Shown: positions 9,039-18,851 of the stretch, in pieces
How the letters are laid out: each line of letters begins with the position of its first letter
Numbering within the stretch: position 1 is the stretch's first letter
From: Candidatus Uhrbacteria bacterium
Lineage (GTDB): Bacteria > Patescibacteriota > Patescibacteriia > UBA9934 > GWF2-40-263
Assembly (NCBI GenBank): GCA_014239775.1
Contig: JAAZYG010000027.1
Location: 1-39,086 of the forward strand
Direction: 5' to 3'
DNA length: 39,086 bases
The notes under the pieces: generated by a model
What the model was told of the DNA's origin: nothing
The model's input: the letters and a program-made list of their open reading frames with translations, nothing else
Databases searched by the model: none
Made by a program: the position numbers and the translations under genes

Positions 9039-10172
9039 ATGCGAATTCTTATAGATATAAGGCATTTGTGCCAAGAAAAACAATCTGGTGTTGGTGAGTA
9101 TACAAAACAACTGCTACACGGAATTTTTAAAATCGACCAAGAAAATGAATACATTCTTTTTTCAACCGGCAGAACAAAACCAAAAGAAGAACATGGCGAA
9201 TATTCAAACGTACTATATCGACACATTAAAACACCGAATCAAATTATAAATACAAAATTCATTTTTCTAAAACACCCTTCAATAAATTGGTACGTAAAAG
9301 AAACAATAGATCTAATCTTTTTGCCAAATCTAAACATAACTGTATTACCAAATGACATTCCTTGTGTACTTACAGTACATGACATGACATGGAAAATTTT
9401 TCCAGAATTTTACTCAAAAAAAATGCAGGCTTGGCACAATCTTGTAAACCCAAAAAAACTAATTGATTACTCATCTAAAATTATAACCCCCTCACAAACA
9501 ACAAAAAACGATCTGCAAAATCTTTTTAAAAAAAATAGTGAGGCTATAACAGTTATACCTCACGGGTGTGATTTACAGTTTACACAAAAAATGGAAGCCA
9601 GAGACCATGGTGTTAGATCAAAATTCCATTTACCAAAAAAATTTATTCTATTCATAGGAACCTTAGAACCTAGAAAAAATTTACTAGCATTAATACAAGC
9701 AGTCGATGCATACAGAAGAATTACACACGATGATTTACATCTTGTCATTGCTGGTAAATGGGGATGGAAATCTCATAACCTAAGAAGACGTCTTTGGAAA
9801 AAAGATGTTAAATCCTGGGTACATCAAATGGGCTACATACCAGACAAAGACCGCGCAGCAATTTACAGATCAAGCGAAGCTTTAGTATGGCCATCAATAT
9901 ATGAAGGATTTGGTCTTCCAATACTTGAAGCAATGTCTTGTGGAACCCCTGTAATCACAAGCCACACTTCCTCTATTCCAGAACTTACTAATGACTGTGC
10001 ACTACTAATTGACCCCTATAACATAAATGACATAACTGATGCATTAATTGGATTAATGCAATCAAAACCATTACAAAAACAACTATCAAACAGAGGGATT
10101 GAAAGGGCAAAAAATTATAATTGGAACAAATCAGCTATTAAAACACTGGAATTATTCGAAACTTTCAAATAA
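9039..10172 (+). CDS. glycosyltransferase family 4
   Basis: 'IDIRHLCQEKQSGVGEYT', 'FIGTLEPRKNL', 'VWPSIYEGFGLPILEAMSCGTPVITSHTSSIPE'. Confidence 0.92.
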   Translation: MRILIDIRHLCQEKQSGVGEYTKQLLHGIFKIDQENEYILFSTGRTKPKEEHGEYSNVLYRHIKTPNQIINTKFIFLKHPSINWYVKETIDLIFLPNLNITVLPNDIPCVLTVHDMTWKIFPEFYSKKMQAWHNLVNPKKLIDYSSKIITPSQTTKNDLQNLFKKNSEAITVIPHGCDLQFTQKMEARDHGVRSKFHLPKKFILFIGTLEPRKNLLALIQAVDAYRRITHDDLHLVIAGKWGWKSHNLRRRLWKKDVKSWVHQMGYIPDKDRAAIYRSSEALVWPSIYEGFGLPILEAMSCGTPVITSHTSSIPELTNDCALLIDPYNINDITDALIGLMQSKPLQKQLSNRGIERAKNYNWNKSAIKTLELFETFK

Positions 10173-10198
10173 TTAAGATTGAAAGTGTACTTTTGTGG

Positions 10199-10227
10199 AT
10201 ATCCTGAGGAAAAAATCAGGATTTTTT
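10199..10227 (+). terminator. intrinsic terminator between GT genes
   Basis: ATCCTGA-ggaaaaaa-TCAGGAT + TTTTT. Confidence 0.7.
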
Positions 10228-10235
10228 GTTATAAT
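10227..10235 (+). promoter_or_regulatory. extended -10 promoter element TGtTATAAT
   Basis: Perfect TATAAT 10230-10235 with TG at -15/-14, right after the terminator and 20 nt before ATG 10256. Confidence 0.6.
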
Positions 10236-10255
10236 TTAGTTGAATCTGGGATTAT

Positions 10256-11383
10256 ATGTTGATTGGAATTGATGCTCGTATGTACGGGCCAAATGTGGGA
10301 GGTGGCGGTCTTGGTCGATATGTTGAACAGCTTATTTTGGAGCTACAAAAAATCGAAAACAATGATCGCTATGTTTTATTTTTAAAAAAAAATAATTTTG
10401 ATGATTGCAAGATCACAAAAGAAAATTTTTTAAAAAAAACAACAAACATTCATTGGTACACACTTAAAGAACAACTGTCTCTTGGAAAAATTATTGATGA
10501 TCAAAAACTGGACCTAATACACTTCCCTCACTGGAATGTACCACTGAACATAAAGACACCTTTCGTTGTAACCATACATGACCTCATACTTCTAGAAGAA
10601 CCATATTCATCTAGAACAACAACACGGAACAAACTGGTGCATAAAATTAAATACCTTGCATATAAAAAAGTATTAAAACATGCCATAACAAAATCAAAAC
10701 ACATAATTGCCATTTCACAATACACAAAGGACTCTATCCTGAAACATTTTCCAAACATAGCTTCTGAAAAGATAACAGTAATTTATCAAGGTGTTACAAA
10801 ATTAAACACACTAGAGGAAAAAACATCTGAAATAAAAGTACCTGACAATTATCTTCTTTACATTGGAAATGCCTACCCACACAAAAACCTAGAAACACTA
10901 ATAAAATCCTTTGTAGATATTAGTAAAATTAATCCTGAACTTCATTTGGTTCTTGCTGGGAAAAACGACATCTTCTATGAACGATTAAATAATTTTATCA
11001 AAAAACAAAATACTGTAATGGATAAAATTAAAATCATACCAAATCCAACTGATGCAGAAATTGCAGGCCTATATAAAAAAGCAGAAATATATGTATTCCC
11101 TTCTAGAATTGAAGGATTTGGATTACCAGCACTTGAAGCAATGCAATTTAAAGTTCCAGTAGCATCATCTAATACTGGAGCGCTGCCAGAAATACTACAA
11201 GATGCAGCAATATTTTTTTCTCCAACGAACAAAGAAGACATAACAACAAAAATCAACGAATTGCTCAACAACACAAACCTACAAAATTCATTGATTAACA
11301 AAGGCAATATCAGAATCAAGATGTTCTCATGGTCAAAAACTGCAGAACAAACAAACCGTATATATAAAACTTGTGCCAATTAA
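10256..11383 (+). CDS. glycosyltransferase family 4
   Basis: 'GIDARMYGPNVGGGGLGRYVEQL', 'YIGNAYPHKNLETLI', 'VFPSRIEGFGLPALEAMQFKVPVASSNTGALPE'. Confidence 0.92.
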   Translation: MLIGIDARMYGPNVGGGGLGRYVEQLILELQKIENNDRYVLFLKKNNFDDCKITKENFLKKTTNIHWYTLKEQLSLGKIIDDQKLDLIHFPHWNVPLNIKTPFVVTIHDLILLEEPYSSRTTTRNKLVHKIKYLAYKKVLKHAITKSKHIIAISQYTKDSILKHFPNIASEKITVIYQGVTKLNTLEEKTSEIKVPDNYLLYIGNAYPHKNLETLIKSFVDISKINPELHLVLAGKNDIFYERLNNFIKKQNTVMDKIKIIPNPTDAEIAGLYKKAEIYVFPSRIEGFGLPALEAMQFKVPVASSNTGALPEILQDAAIFFSPTNKEDITTKINELLNNTNLQNSLINKGNIRIKMFSWSKTAEQTNRIYKTCAN

Positions 11384-14093
11384 AAAACAAGTCAAACAAA
11401 AAAATAAAACACAAAAAAAGATCTTACATAAAGATACAAATATTTTAGGTTCTGTAACTAGCAAAAATTCTGATAAATATTTAAGAAAAGCTGTTACAAG
11501 AAAATCTTTAAGAGATACTACTACAAAACTTTTTGATAACTCATTACCTGAAATACTTTTATTTAATGGCATCTTAAATGGACATCACCTTAAAACTAAA
11601 ACTCATGTTGAGATTGGGAAACATACAATGTCACCACATGTTTTACATTTATCAATAACACCAAATCAAAACCTAATTATAGAAGATGGATATGATCCAA
11701 TTAGACTAAATTTAATAAATGGTAACTTTAATTTTGAGATAAACCCAAGTGAGGTAGTAGTAGACACATCAAATGACATAACTCTTTATGATAATGATGT
11801 ATTACATCAAATCACTGAAGATCTAAAAGAGCCAGATAAAACAATTGAGTATCCAATAATTGCACAAACCATGGTGTATGAAGATGTTCTAAAACCATAT
11901 TCACAAAAATTATATACATCACATATACGTTCTGCAATTACCCAAAGATTTTTTGAACCAAAAATAATACCAAAAGATATATTTTCCTATTTTGACTTTC
12001 CGGAATCAGAAAGTCATAACAAACAAGAAAATATAGAGGTTCCTAATCTAGACACTATTACACAAGAAATATGCTATGAAGAAACAAATACTAATAGCAA
12101 CAATTCAACAAAAATAAAGTTTGGATTACCTTTTGGATGGCAAAGAACAATAGGAGCTTTTGTTGCAATGTCTTTTGTGTTTGTTTTGCCATTACATGCA
12201 ATGAATCTTGTAAATAATTTACGTGATACAAAAATTGAAATTCAAAACCTTTCTGACAATGCTTTACACACACTTAAAAAAGGTACGAGTGCTGCATTAG
12301 TAAAAAATATTAACCAAGCAGAAACATCGTTTAAGGATGCGTCCGATCAATTTGCAAAAACACAACAAACAATCAATCAAATAGGTGGGCTTACAAATTC
12401 GATTCTTTCAACACTTCCTAGTACACAAAAAACATACAATACAGGACAAAATCTATTAAAAATGGGTGAATCTTTATCAATAGCCGGCGCAAGACTCTCA
12501 CAAGGTTTTCAAGCAATGGAAGCAGAACTAAATCCAACTCCTGTATCAAAAATAAAGATATTGTCCACTTTTACAAATGCTGCAATTCCACACCTAAAAG
12601 ACACTCAAAAATGGCTGGACAAAATCGATGTTGAAATGATTCCACAACAGCAACTAGAAGTTTTTTCATTATTACAAACAAAACTACCAACACTTATAAA
12701 TACAGTTGAGGAGTTTACAGAGCTTTCAAAGCTCGCAGAGCAAATATTAGGTGCAGATGGTACAAAGCGATATTTATTATTATTCCAAAACAACACAGAA
12801 CTTAGACCTACAGGAGGATTTATAGGAAGCTTTGCAGAAATAAAAATTAATAATGGTCTAATTGATTCATTGAACATACCAAAAGGAGGAAGTTATGATT
12901 TACAAGGTAGCCTAAAAACAAATCTTATAGCACCAAAACCCCTACAACTCCTAAAGGCTAGATGGGAGTTTCAGGACGCAAACTGGTTTGCTGACTTTCC
13001 TACAAGTTCAAGACAGGTAATTGAATTCTATACTGACTCAGGTGGACCAAGCGTAGATGGTGTCATTGCAATAAATGCAACTTACATCTCAAAATTACTA
13101 GGTCTACTTGGACCAATAGAAATGCCTGAATATTCCAGAATTATAAATGAAAAAAACTTTCTTTTTGAATCACAAAAAATAGTAGAACTTGAATATAATA
13201 AAAAAGAAAATGAGCCAAAAAAATTCATTGGAGATTTAGCGCCAAAATTATTGGCTAAAGTAATTAAGAAATCATCAAATGATTTTCTGGACTTAGCAGA
13301 TTTACTTGGTTCAGGACTTGCAACAAAAGAAATTCAGATATATTTACAGGATGAAAATTTACAAGAAGATATATTAAAACAAGGCTGGGGTGGTGCTATA
13401 AAACGCACAGAAGGAGATTACCTAATGATTGTAAACACAAATCTTGGAGGTGGAAAAACAGATGGTGTTATGACAGAAGACATTAATATTAATGTAAACA
13501 TGCAAACAAATGGATCTATAGTAAATACTGTAACTATAAAAAGAACCCACCATGGTAAACCAAATGCATTGTTTTCTGGTGTAAATAACGTAAACTACTT
13601 ACGGCTATACATTCCAAAAAAATCAAAATTAATACATGCAACTGGATTTAGTGAGCCAGATTCTTCACTATTTGAATCACCAAACCCAAAATGGACCATT
13701 GATGACGATCTGTACTATTCTCTTGCAAATTCCACAAAACACTTACAAAGTAACACAGATGTTATGGAAGAATCTGGGAAAACAGTATTAGGAAACTGGG
13801 TACAAACATCACCTGGAGAAACCTCTATAGTAAAATTTACTTATGAGCTACCATTTAAAATAAATGAGGAGGGTCAAGAAACTGCTATTGATGCAATTAA
13901 AAAAATTGTAGGCGTAAAAAAACATGATCGTTACACAATGATAATTCAAAAACAGTCTGGTGTAATCAATCGACAAACAAACATAAATTTACAATATCCA
14001 AAAAATAAAAAAATTCTCTGGTCATCAGATAATCTAAATAATCTAGTTGTATCAAATGAATCCGATGCTTTTGTAGGTGTATTGTTTGACTAA
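11373..14093 (+). CDS. DUF4012 domain-containing membrane protein
   Basis: GTG start overlapping the upstream CDS by 11 nt; one TM; 'YLLLFQNNTELRPTGGFIGSFAEIKINNGLIDSLNIPKGGSYDLQG...WEFQDANWFADFPTSSRQVIEFYTDSGGPSVDGVIAIN' is the DUF4012 signature. Confidence 0.88.
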   Translation: MPIKKQVKQKNKTQKKILHKDTNILGSVTSKNSDKYLRKAVTRKSLRDTTTKLFDNSLPEILLFNGILNGHHLKTKTHVEIGKHTMSPHVLHLSITPNQNLIIEDGYDPIRLNLINGNFNFEINPSEVVVDTSNDITLYDNDVLHQITEDLKEPDKTIEYPIIAQTMVYEDVLKPYSQKLYTSHIRSAITQRFFEPKIIPKDIFSYFDFPESESHNKQENIEVPNLDTITQEICYEETNTNSNNSTKIKFGLPFGWQRTIGAFVAMSFVFVLPLHAMNLVNNLRDTKIEIQNLSDNALHTLKKGTSAALVKNINQAETSFKDASDQFAKTQQTINQIGGLTNSILSTLPSTQKTYNTGQNLLKMGESLSIAGARLSQGFQAMEAELNPTPVSKIKILSTFTNAAIPHLKDTQKWLDKIDVEMIPQQQLEVFSLLQTKLPTLINTVEEFTELSKLAEQILGADGTKRYLLLFQNNTELRPTGGFIGSFAEIKINNGLIDSLNIPKGGSYDLQGSLKTNLIAPKPLQLLKARWEFQDANWFADFPTSSRQVIEFYTDSGGPSVDGVIAINATYISKLLGLLGPIEMPEYSRIINEKNFLFESQKIVELEYNKKENEPKKFIGDLAPKLLAKVIKKSSNDFLDLADLLGSGLATKEIQIYLQDENLQEDILKQGWGGAIKRTEGDYLMIVNTNLGGGKTDGVMTEDININVNMQTNGSIVNTVTIKRTHHGKPNALFSGVNNVNYLRLYIPKKSKLIHATGFSEPDSSLFESPNPKWTIDDDLYYSLANSTKHLQSNTDVMEESGKTVLGNWVQTSPGETSIVKFTYELPFKINEEGQETAIDAIKKIVGVKKHDRYTMIIQKQSGVINRQTNINLQYPKNKKILWSSDNLNNLVVSNESDAFVGVLFD

Positions 14094-14098
14094 TATGT

Positions 14099-15925
14099 AT
14101 GGCCAAAAAAAAGAAACGAACAAAAAGGGATCTAAAAAAAGAATTACGTGCAATTTATGAGGGAGCAGATGGAAAACTCCCAGATCTAAGCCAACTATCA
14201 CATAAAGGTAGATCTGGATTTACGTCCATGCTCATAAAAACCATTCTGTTATTATTAACACTTTCCATTATTGCATGGTCTGGTTTTTTTCTTTTTACAG
14301 AAGGTCTATTTAAAAACAATGAATCTTTATTAACTGAAATAGAAGGACCAGCCAAAATTAGATCAGGGGAACAGGTTAGTTATACTATTAGATATCAAAA
14401 TACAGGAGATGTGCCAATTGCCTCTTTGGATATGAAACTAAACCTTCCACAAAGCTTTCATTTAACATCGGCTGTGCCATCGCCTTTAAATGAAACTGAG
14501 TGGACGATCGGCTCCCTTTCCCCCAAATCAGATGGTGCAATAATAATACGTGGCATATTTTTATCTGAAGTTCCAAGCGAGCAAAGAATACAAGCACTAT
14601 TTACATATAAACCCGCGAATTTTAACTCTGAATTTCAAAAGATAACAAGTAAACAGGTAGAGATTAAAGATTCTGTTATAAAACTAGTACTAAACGGGCC
14701 TACAAAAGCACTTTCCGGTGATGATGTTGAATACGAAATAAAAATACAAAATAAAGGAAAAGAAACAATATATAATCTACGAATATTACCAATAATAAGT
14801 AATGACTTTTCTGTAAATATATCTGAACCCTCCTTTGAAAAGGATAAAAATTACTGGAGCATAGACACACTTGCTCCTGGACAATTTGAATCTGTATCAT
14901 TACAAGGCTCTTTTACAGCATCTGCATCAGCAGAACAGTTGCTAAGTGCTAAAGTTGGTTTTATTAAAGATGACATATTCCTAGAACAAGCAAACAAAGA
15001 ACATATAACAGACGTACTTGGAGGTTCGTTATCTTTTCATCTAATACTAGATGGGTCTGACAAAGATCAGACTATTAGTCCAAATAAAATACTTCGCGGA
15101 TTAATAGATTTTAAGAATAAAGGATCAGAAACAGCAGAAGACGTAAAATTCATTTTATCAATTGAAAGTGAGAAATCAGCTCCCATAGACTGGGAAAACG
15201 CAGACTTTGGTGTTGGAATAGTAACTAAAGAAAATATAATCTGGAGCAAAAAAGAAATAGACATTCTTGAAGAATTCAAACCAGGACAATCAGATGTTAT
15301 TGATTTTTCAATACCAATAAAAACAAATTTAGATTTAGACGATTCAGATACATTTACACTTACATTAATTGCAGATATAGAAAAAATTGGATCTATTACA
15401 ACAAAACGCACAATAGAAGCTACACCAATAAAAATTTCTATTAATTCGAATGCTAGTGTAAATGCACAAGCTGTTTATTTTACAGATGATGGTGTGCCAA
15501 TTGGTACAGGTCCTCTACCACCAAAAATAGGTGAAACAACAACATACAGAGTATTTTGGAATGTAAATAACAGCATACACGCCTTAGATAACGTAGAAGT
15601 CTCTACAATACTACCTCAAGATGTTGTATGGAGAGACTCTACAGATAAAAATATTGGGACTCTTAATTATAACCAAACTACCAGACAAGTTAGATGGACA
15701 TTTGATAAACTACCTTTAAATATACTTGGTGCAAATGCATGGTTTGACATATCAATCACACCATCAAATGATGATCTGGGTAAATTTGTAAAACTAACAA
15801 ATCAAATAAGTTTTGAAGCGATTGACAGCAAGACAAAAGATGAATTAAATCAAAGTCTAGATACATTAAGCACAGATCTACCAGGTGATGAATTTGCAAA
15901 AGGAAAAGGTGTAATTACAAACTAA
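14099..15925 (+). CDS. membrane-anchored protein with repeated DUF11/CARDB-like beta-sandwich domains
   Basis: One N-terminal TM, large ectodomain; repeats such as 'SGEQVSYTIRYQNTGDVPIASLDMKLNLPQSF' and 'SGDDVEYEIKIQNKGKETIYNLRILPIIS'. Confidence 0.8.
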   Translation: MAKKKKRTKRDLKKELRAIYEGADGKLPDLSQLSHKGRSGFTSMLIKTILLLLTLSIIAWSGFFLFTEGLFKNNESLLTEIEGPAKIRSGEQVSYTIRYQNTGDVPIASLDMKLNLPQSFHLTSAVPSPLNETEWTIGSLSPKSDGAIIIRGIFLSEVPSEQRIQALFTYKPANFNSEFQKITSKQVEIKDSVIKLVLNGPTKALSGDDVEYEIKIQNKGKETIYNLRILPIISNDFSVNISEPSFEKDKNYWSIDTLAPGQFESVSLQGSFTASASAEQLLSAKVGFIKDDIFLEQANKEHITDVLGGSLSFHLILDGSDKDQTISPNKILRGLIDFKNKGSETAEDVKFILSIESEKSAPIDWENADFGVGIVTKENIIWSKKEIDILEEFKPGQSDVIDFSIPIKTNLDLDDSDTFTLTLIADIEKIGSITTKRTIEATPIKISINSNASVNAQAVYFTDDGVPIGTGPLPPKIGETTTYRVFWNVNNSIHALDNVEVSTILPQDVVWRDSTDKNIGTLNYNQTTRQVRWTFDKLPLNILGANAWFDISITPSNDDLGKFVKLTNQISFEAIDSKTKDELNQSLDTLSTDLPGDEFAKGKGVITN

Positions 15926-15926
15926 T

Positions 15927-15953
15927 AAAACTCCGGTCTAAACCGGAGTTTTA
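15927..15953 (+). terminator. intrinsic terminator
   Basis: AAAACTCCGGT-cta-AACCGGAGTTTTA. Confidence 0.85.
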
Positions 15954-16004
15954 TATTTAAATATTATACATGTTATATTGTATATAGTCGTATAAGGAGA
16001 AAAG

Positions 16005-16484
16005 ATGACATGCGCACAATACTACATATTCATATTTAATATGATTTTCTTAATATCATGTGGGCAAACTGAAATAATCTCAGATGATAGTTCTTTAAAT
16101 AATATAGTTGGACAAGCTTATGATGGATATCTTATAGACGGGAATCTAGAAGATGAAATTGAAATCCTGGATAGCGCGTCTAAACTACAAATCACTTTTT
16201 CCGATAAAAATCCTCTAAGTGCGCAAATTTATTTTGAAGGTTCTATAAGAATTTTCTATATGATGTCATGGTGGGATATCACTGATGATATACAAAAAAA
16301 CATCGACAACCTTTATGTAGAAAATGAAAAACTTTCAGGTATAGTATTTATTAGGGATGTAGAGCTGGGATTTACGGGTCAATTTAATATCGACAAATCA
16401 GAGCTCACAATAACACTTGAAAAAATTGGCATGCTTACATTACACAAAATACAATCGGAAAATACAGCCGGAGATAAAACATAA
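16005..16484 (+). CDS. predicted lipoprotein of unknown function
   Basis: Signal peptide with lipobox 'IFLISC'; SD 'AAGGAGA' upstream; 159 aa. Confidence 0.75.
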   Translation: MTCAQYYIFIFNMIFLISCGQTEIISDDSSLNNIVGQAYDGYLIDGNLEDEIEILDSASKLQITFSDKNPLSAQIYFEGSIRIFYMMSWWDITDDIQKNIDNLYVENEKLSGIVFIRDVELGFTGQFNIDKSELTITLEKIGMLTLHKIQSENTAGDKT

Positions 16485-16506
16485 ATAGATCTCCGGTTTT
16501 TATTTT
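16468..16506 (+). terminator. intrinsic terminator whose left arm lies inside the 3' end of the CDS
   Basis: CCGGAGAT 16468-16475 pairs with ATCTCCGG 16489-16496, then TTTTTATTTTATTT; stop codon 16482-16484 lies in the loop. Confidence 0.75.
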
Positions 16507-16564
16507 ATTTACTAAAAGAAATAAATAGACTAAGCTGATAAAACTTAATTAGAAGGAGGGGCTA

Positions 16565-17155
16565 ATGAAGAATGTTTGTTTTGTTATATTACTTATTCAA
16601 ACAATGGGCTACCCATCAATTGCCTATGCAGAAAAACCAAAAGCACATTTACAACTTTCAATACATGCTAAAAAAACCAACATCCAAAACACAATTTTTG
16701 GATTTGCATCTGTCATAGAATCACCAAAAATATCAAAAAATCCTGATGTATGGATTGCATTAATAGGACCTAGACTAGATGGTTACGGTTGGTACTTAGA
16801 AGCAATGTCTGGTGCAATAATAAACCACGGCATTGGAATACCAATCCTAGACATACGTTTTGAACTAAATCCAAAAATGATCAAAATACCATTATATATA
16901 TGGGGAAATCCCAGAGTCATACTGGGTGAAGACTCTAATACATTTTATGGTTTTTTACAGATAAACTATGTACTACCATACAAGATTGCATTCATAGGAA
17001 TTGAGACAGAAAATTTAATACAATCAAATATTAAGGACTGCTCAGTTGGACCCCAACTAGTAATAACATTTAAACACATGCATCTTGTAACCTCCTACCA
17101 ATTTCATACTCTGGAAAAAAATCAGTTTTGGTTTCGTGCGTTAATTCATCTATAG
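16565..17155 (+). CDS. secreted protein of unknown function
   Basis: 196 aa, signal peptide 'MKNVCFVILLIQTMGYPSIAYA'; strong SD 'GAAGGAGGGG' upstream. Confidence 0.75.
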   Translation: MKNVCFVILLIQTMGYPSIAYAEKPKAHLQLSIHAKKTNIQNTIFGFASVIESPKISKNPDVWIALIGPRLDGYGWYLEAMSGAIINHGIGIPILDIRFELNPKMIKIPLYIWGNPRVILGEDSNTFYGFLQINYVLPYKIAFIGIETENLIQSNIKDCSVGPQLVITFKHMHLVTSYQFHTLEKNQFWFRALIHL

Positions 17156-17180
17156 ACCAAATATAAGGTCTATTTTTTTA
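17152..17180 (+). terminator. intrinsic terminator
   Basis: ATAGACC-aaatataa-GGTCTAT + TTTTTT. Confidence 0.75.
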
Positions 17181-18153
17181 TTAAATTTTTAATATACCTA
17201 ATATGTCTATACATCAAATATTGTACTGGCTTATGTGTATAATCATATGTTCCAGCATACTCAACATCTTCGCCACCAAAACCAAGTTTAAAACGAGTTA
17301 TACCTGCCCATTGATGATTTTTATCATTCTTGTCACAAACACCCCACCAATCATACCAATCAATACCCTTATACTTTGCGTCTTTAATTAAATACCAATG
17401 CAATAAATACGGTGCCATTAAATTTCTATTTAGATTAGATGACGCACCATGTAAATAAGTGCGCGTGCCACCAAAATCAATCATTATGTTTGCTGCCAAT
17501 ACCTGATCTTCAAAAGTAGCTGTTGCTAAAAACACATTACACTCCTCACTATTTAATTCACTTACCATTTTTTTATAATAATCTTTTTTGTGCAATCCAA
17601 AACCATCTCTTTTTGAAGTCTCTTCAAAAACATCCCAAACCAACTCAAAATCTACTGAAGATAAATTAACATGTACACCATTTTTTTCAGCAAGACGAAT
17701 ATTATATCTTGTTTTTTTATGCATGGATGCCATCAATTCATCTTCTGTTTTAGACAAATTTGTAATTATTGTCTTTGATGGCTGCACATGTGTTGTTTTA
17801 TAAAAACCAGGAAATTTAAGCTTGTTAGTAAAAGAATGATCGAATCTTACAAACCAATTATCCTTAATGATTAAATCTAAGATTTCTTTTACATAAGAAA
17901 ACCTCACACACACTGGACCACGTGGTACATAACAATAATCACCAAATAATTTCAGCTTTTTATGTACTATGTTTGAAATACCCCTCCACACACCATTCTT
18001 TTCAAAAATATACTGATCTACTGTATTACCTACCTTTGACTGAAACTCACCCCACTGCCATGAATTTAAAAACAGCCCAGAGCGTGGACCATTCTTTAAT
18101 AAAAATAAATTCCATTTATTTTTCGTTTTTGATTCTAATGGAATTTTCTGCAT
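17170..18153 (-). CDS. FemAB-family peptidoglycan bridge-forming aminoacyltransferase (GNAT-like)
   Basis: 'QWGEFQSKVGN', 'MASMHKKTRYNIRLAEKNGV', 'LLHWYLIKDAKYKGIDWYDWWG', 'FKLGFGGEDVEYAGTYDY'. Confidence 0.9.
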   Translation of the reverse strand: MQKIPLESKTKNKWNLFLLKNGPRSGLFLNSWQWGEFQSKVGNTVDQYIFEKNGVWRGISNIVHKKLKLFGDYCYVPRGPVCVRFSYVKEILDLIIKDNWFVRFDHSFTNKLKFPGFYKTTHVQPSKTIITNLSKTEDELMASMHKKTRYNIRLAEKNGVHVNLSSVDFELVWDVFEETSKRDGFGLHKKDYYKKMVSELNSEECNVFLATATFEDQVLAANIMIDFGGTRTYLHGASSNLNRNLMAPYLLHWYLIKDAKYKGIDWYDWWGVCDKNDKNHQWAGITRFKLGFGGEDVEYAGTYDYTHKPVQYLMYRHIRYIKNLIKK

Positions 18154-18850
18154 ATAATTTTCTGTATTTCTCTCTTTCTGGCTTAGTCAACATGTCTAAC
18201 TCAACTAAAATATCAAATACCAACAACACACTCATCACACTAGCACACACAAGTACATTTGATACAATTCCCGGTTCTTTTGAGATTATAAATGATATTA
18301 AACTTAAAATAACAATAACAACCATTGATACCCATGTGTATGGTGAAATAGAAGAAGTAAGATGAGAAGAAATTTGCTGCCTATGAAATGCAGCCTCTCG
18401 TGTTACAGACAGCATTTCTTGAAAAACAATCTTATCGTGATCTGTCTTAAGATTTAATAAATACACAGCATGTGTTAGATCATGAAATTCTGGATGAGAT
18501 AATTCATATTTAACAAAATCATTCTCACTGACTGTGTGTAAATATAATATAACCTGATTTCTGATACTAGATTTTAGACTAACTGGAATACTCATACTTT
18601 CAATTAAATGTGTGATCCTTCTCATTCTAGAAAGCTCCATTGAAATACTTAAATCCAACAATTTATTACGCTCAATTGTTTTATGAATAAGAAAACCTGC
18701 CAAGAAAACAAAAATTATCCCCATTGTTTTTGGGCCCATTATCTCAGGCGGGGGTAACTTTAAAACAGGAGCATACATCCAAACAATATATCCAATTGAA
18801 AAAATTACCATTAATCTAATTATATGAATGAAACGAAAAGTTTGTGACAT
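18116..18850 (-). CDS. four-TM membrane protein, possibly DUF4239/bestrophin-like (weak)
   Basis: ORF track starts at 18910, but ATG at 18850 ('MSQTFRFIHIIRL') fits the ruvA stop at 18852; two N- and two C-terminal TM segments. Confidence 0.7.
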   Translation of the reverse strand: MSQTFRFIHIIRLMVIFSIGYIVWMYAPVLKLPPPEIMGPKTMGIIFVFLAGFLIHKTIERNKLLDLSISMELSRMRRITHLIESMSIPVSLKSSIRNQVILYLHTVSENDFVKYELSHPEFHDLTHAVYLLNLKTDHDKIVFQEMLSVTREAAFHRQQISSHLTSSISPYTWVSMVVIVILSLISFIISKEPGIVSNVLVCASVMSVLLVFDILVELDMLTKPEREKYRKLYAENSIRIKNEK

Positions 18851-18851
18851 A

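Noticed and set aside
6502-15925. Complete capsule/O-antigen export system
   Set aside because: No flippase, polymerase, copolymerase or ABC exporter could be identified in the window.
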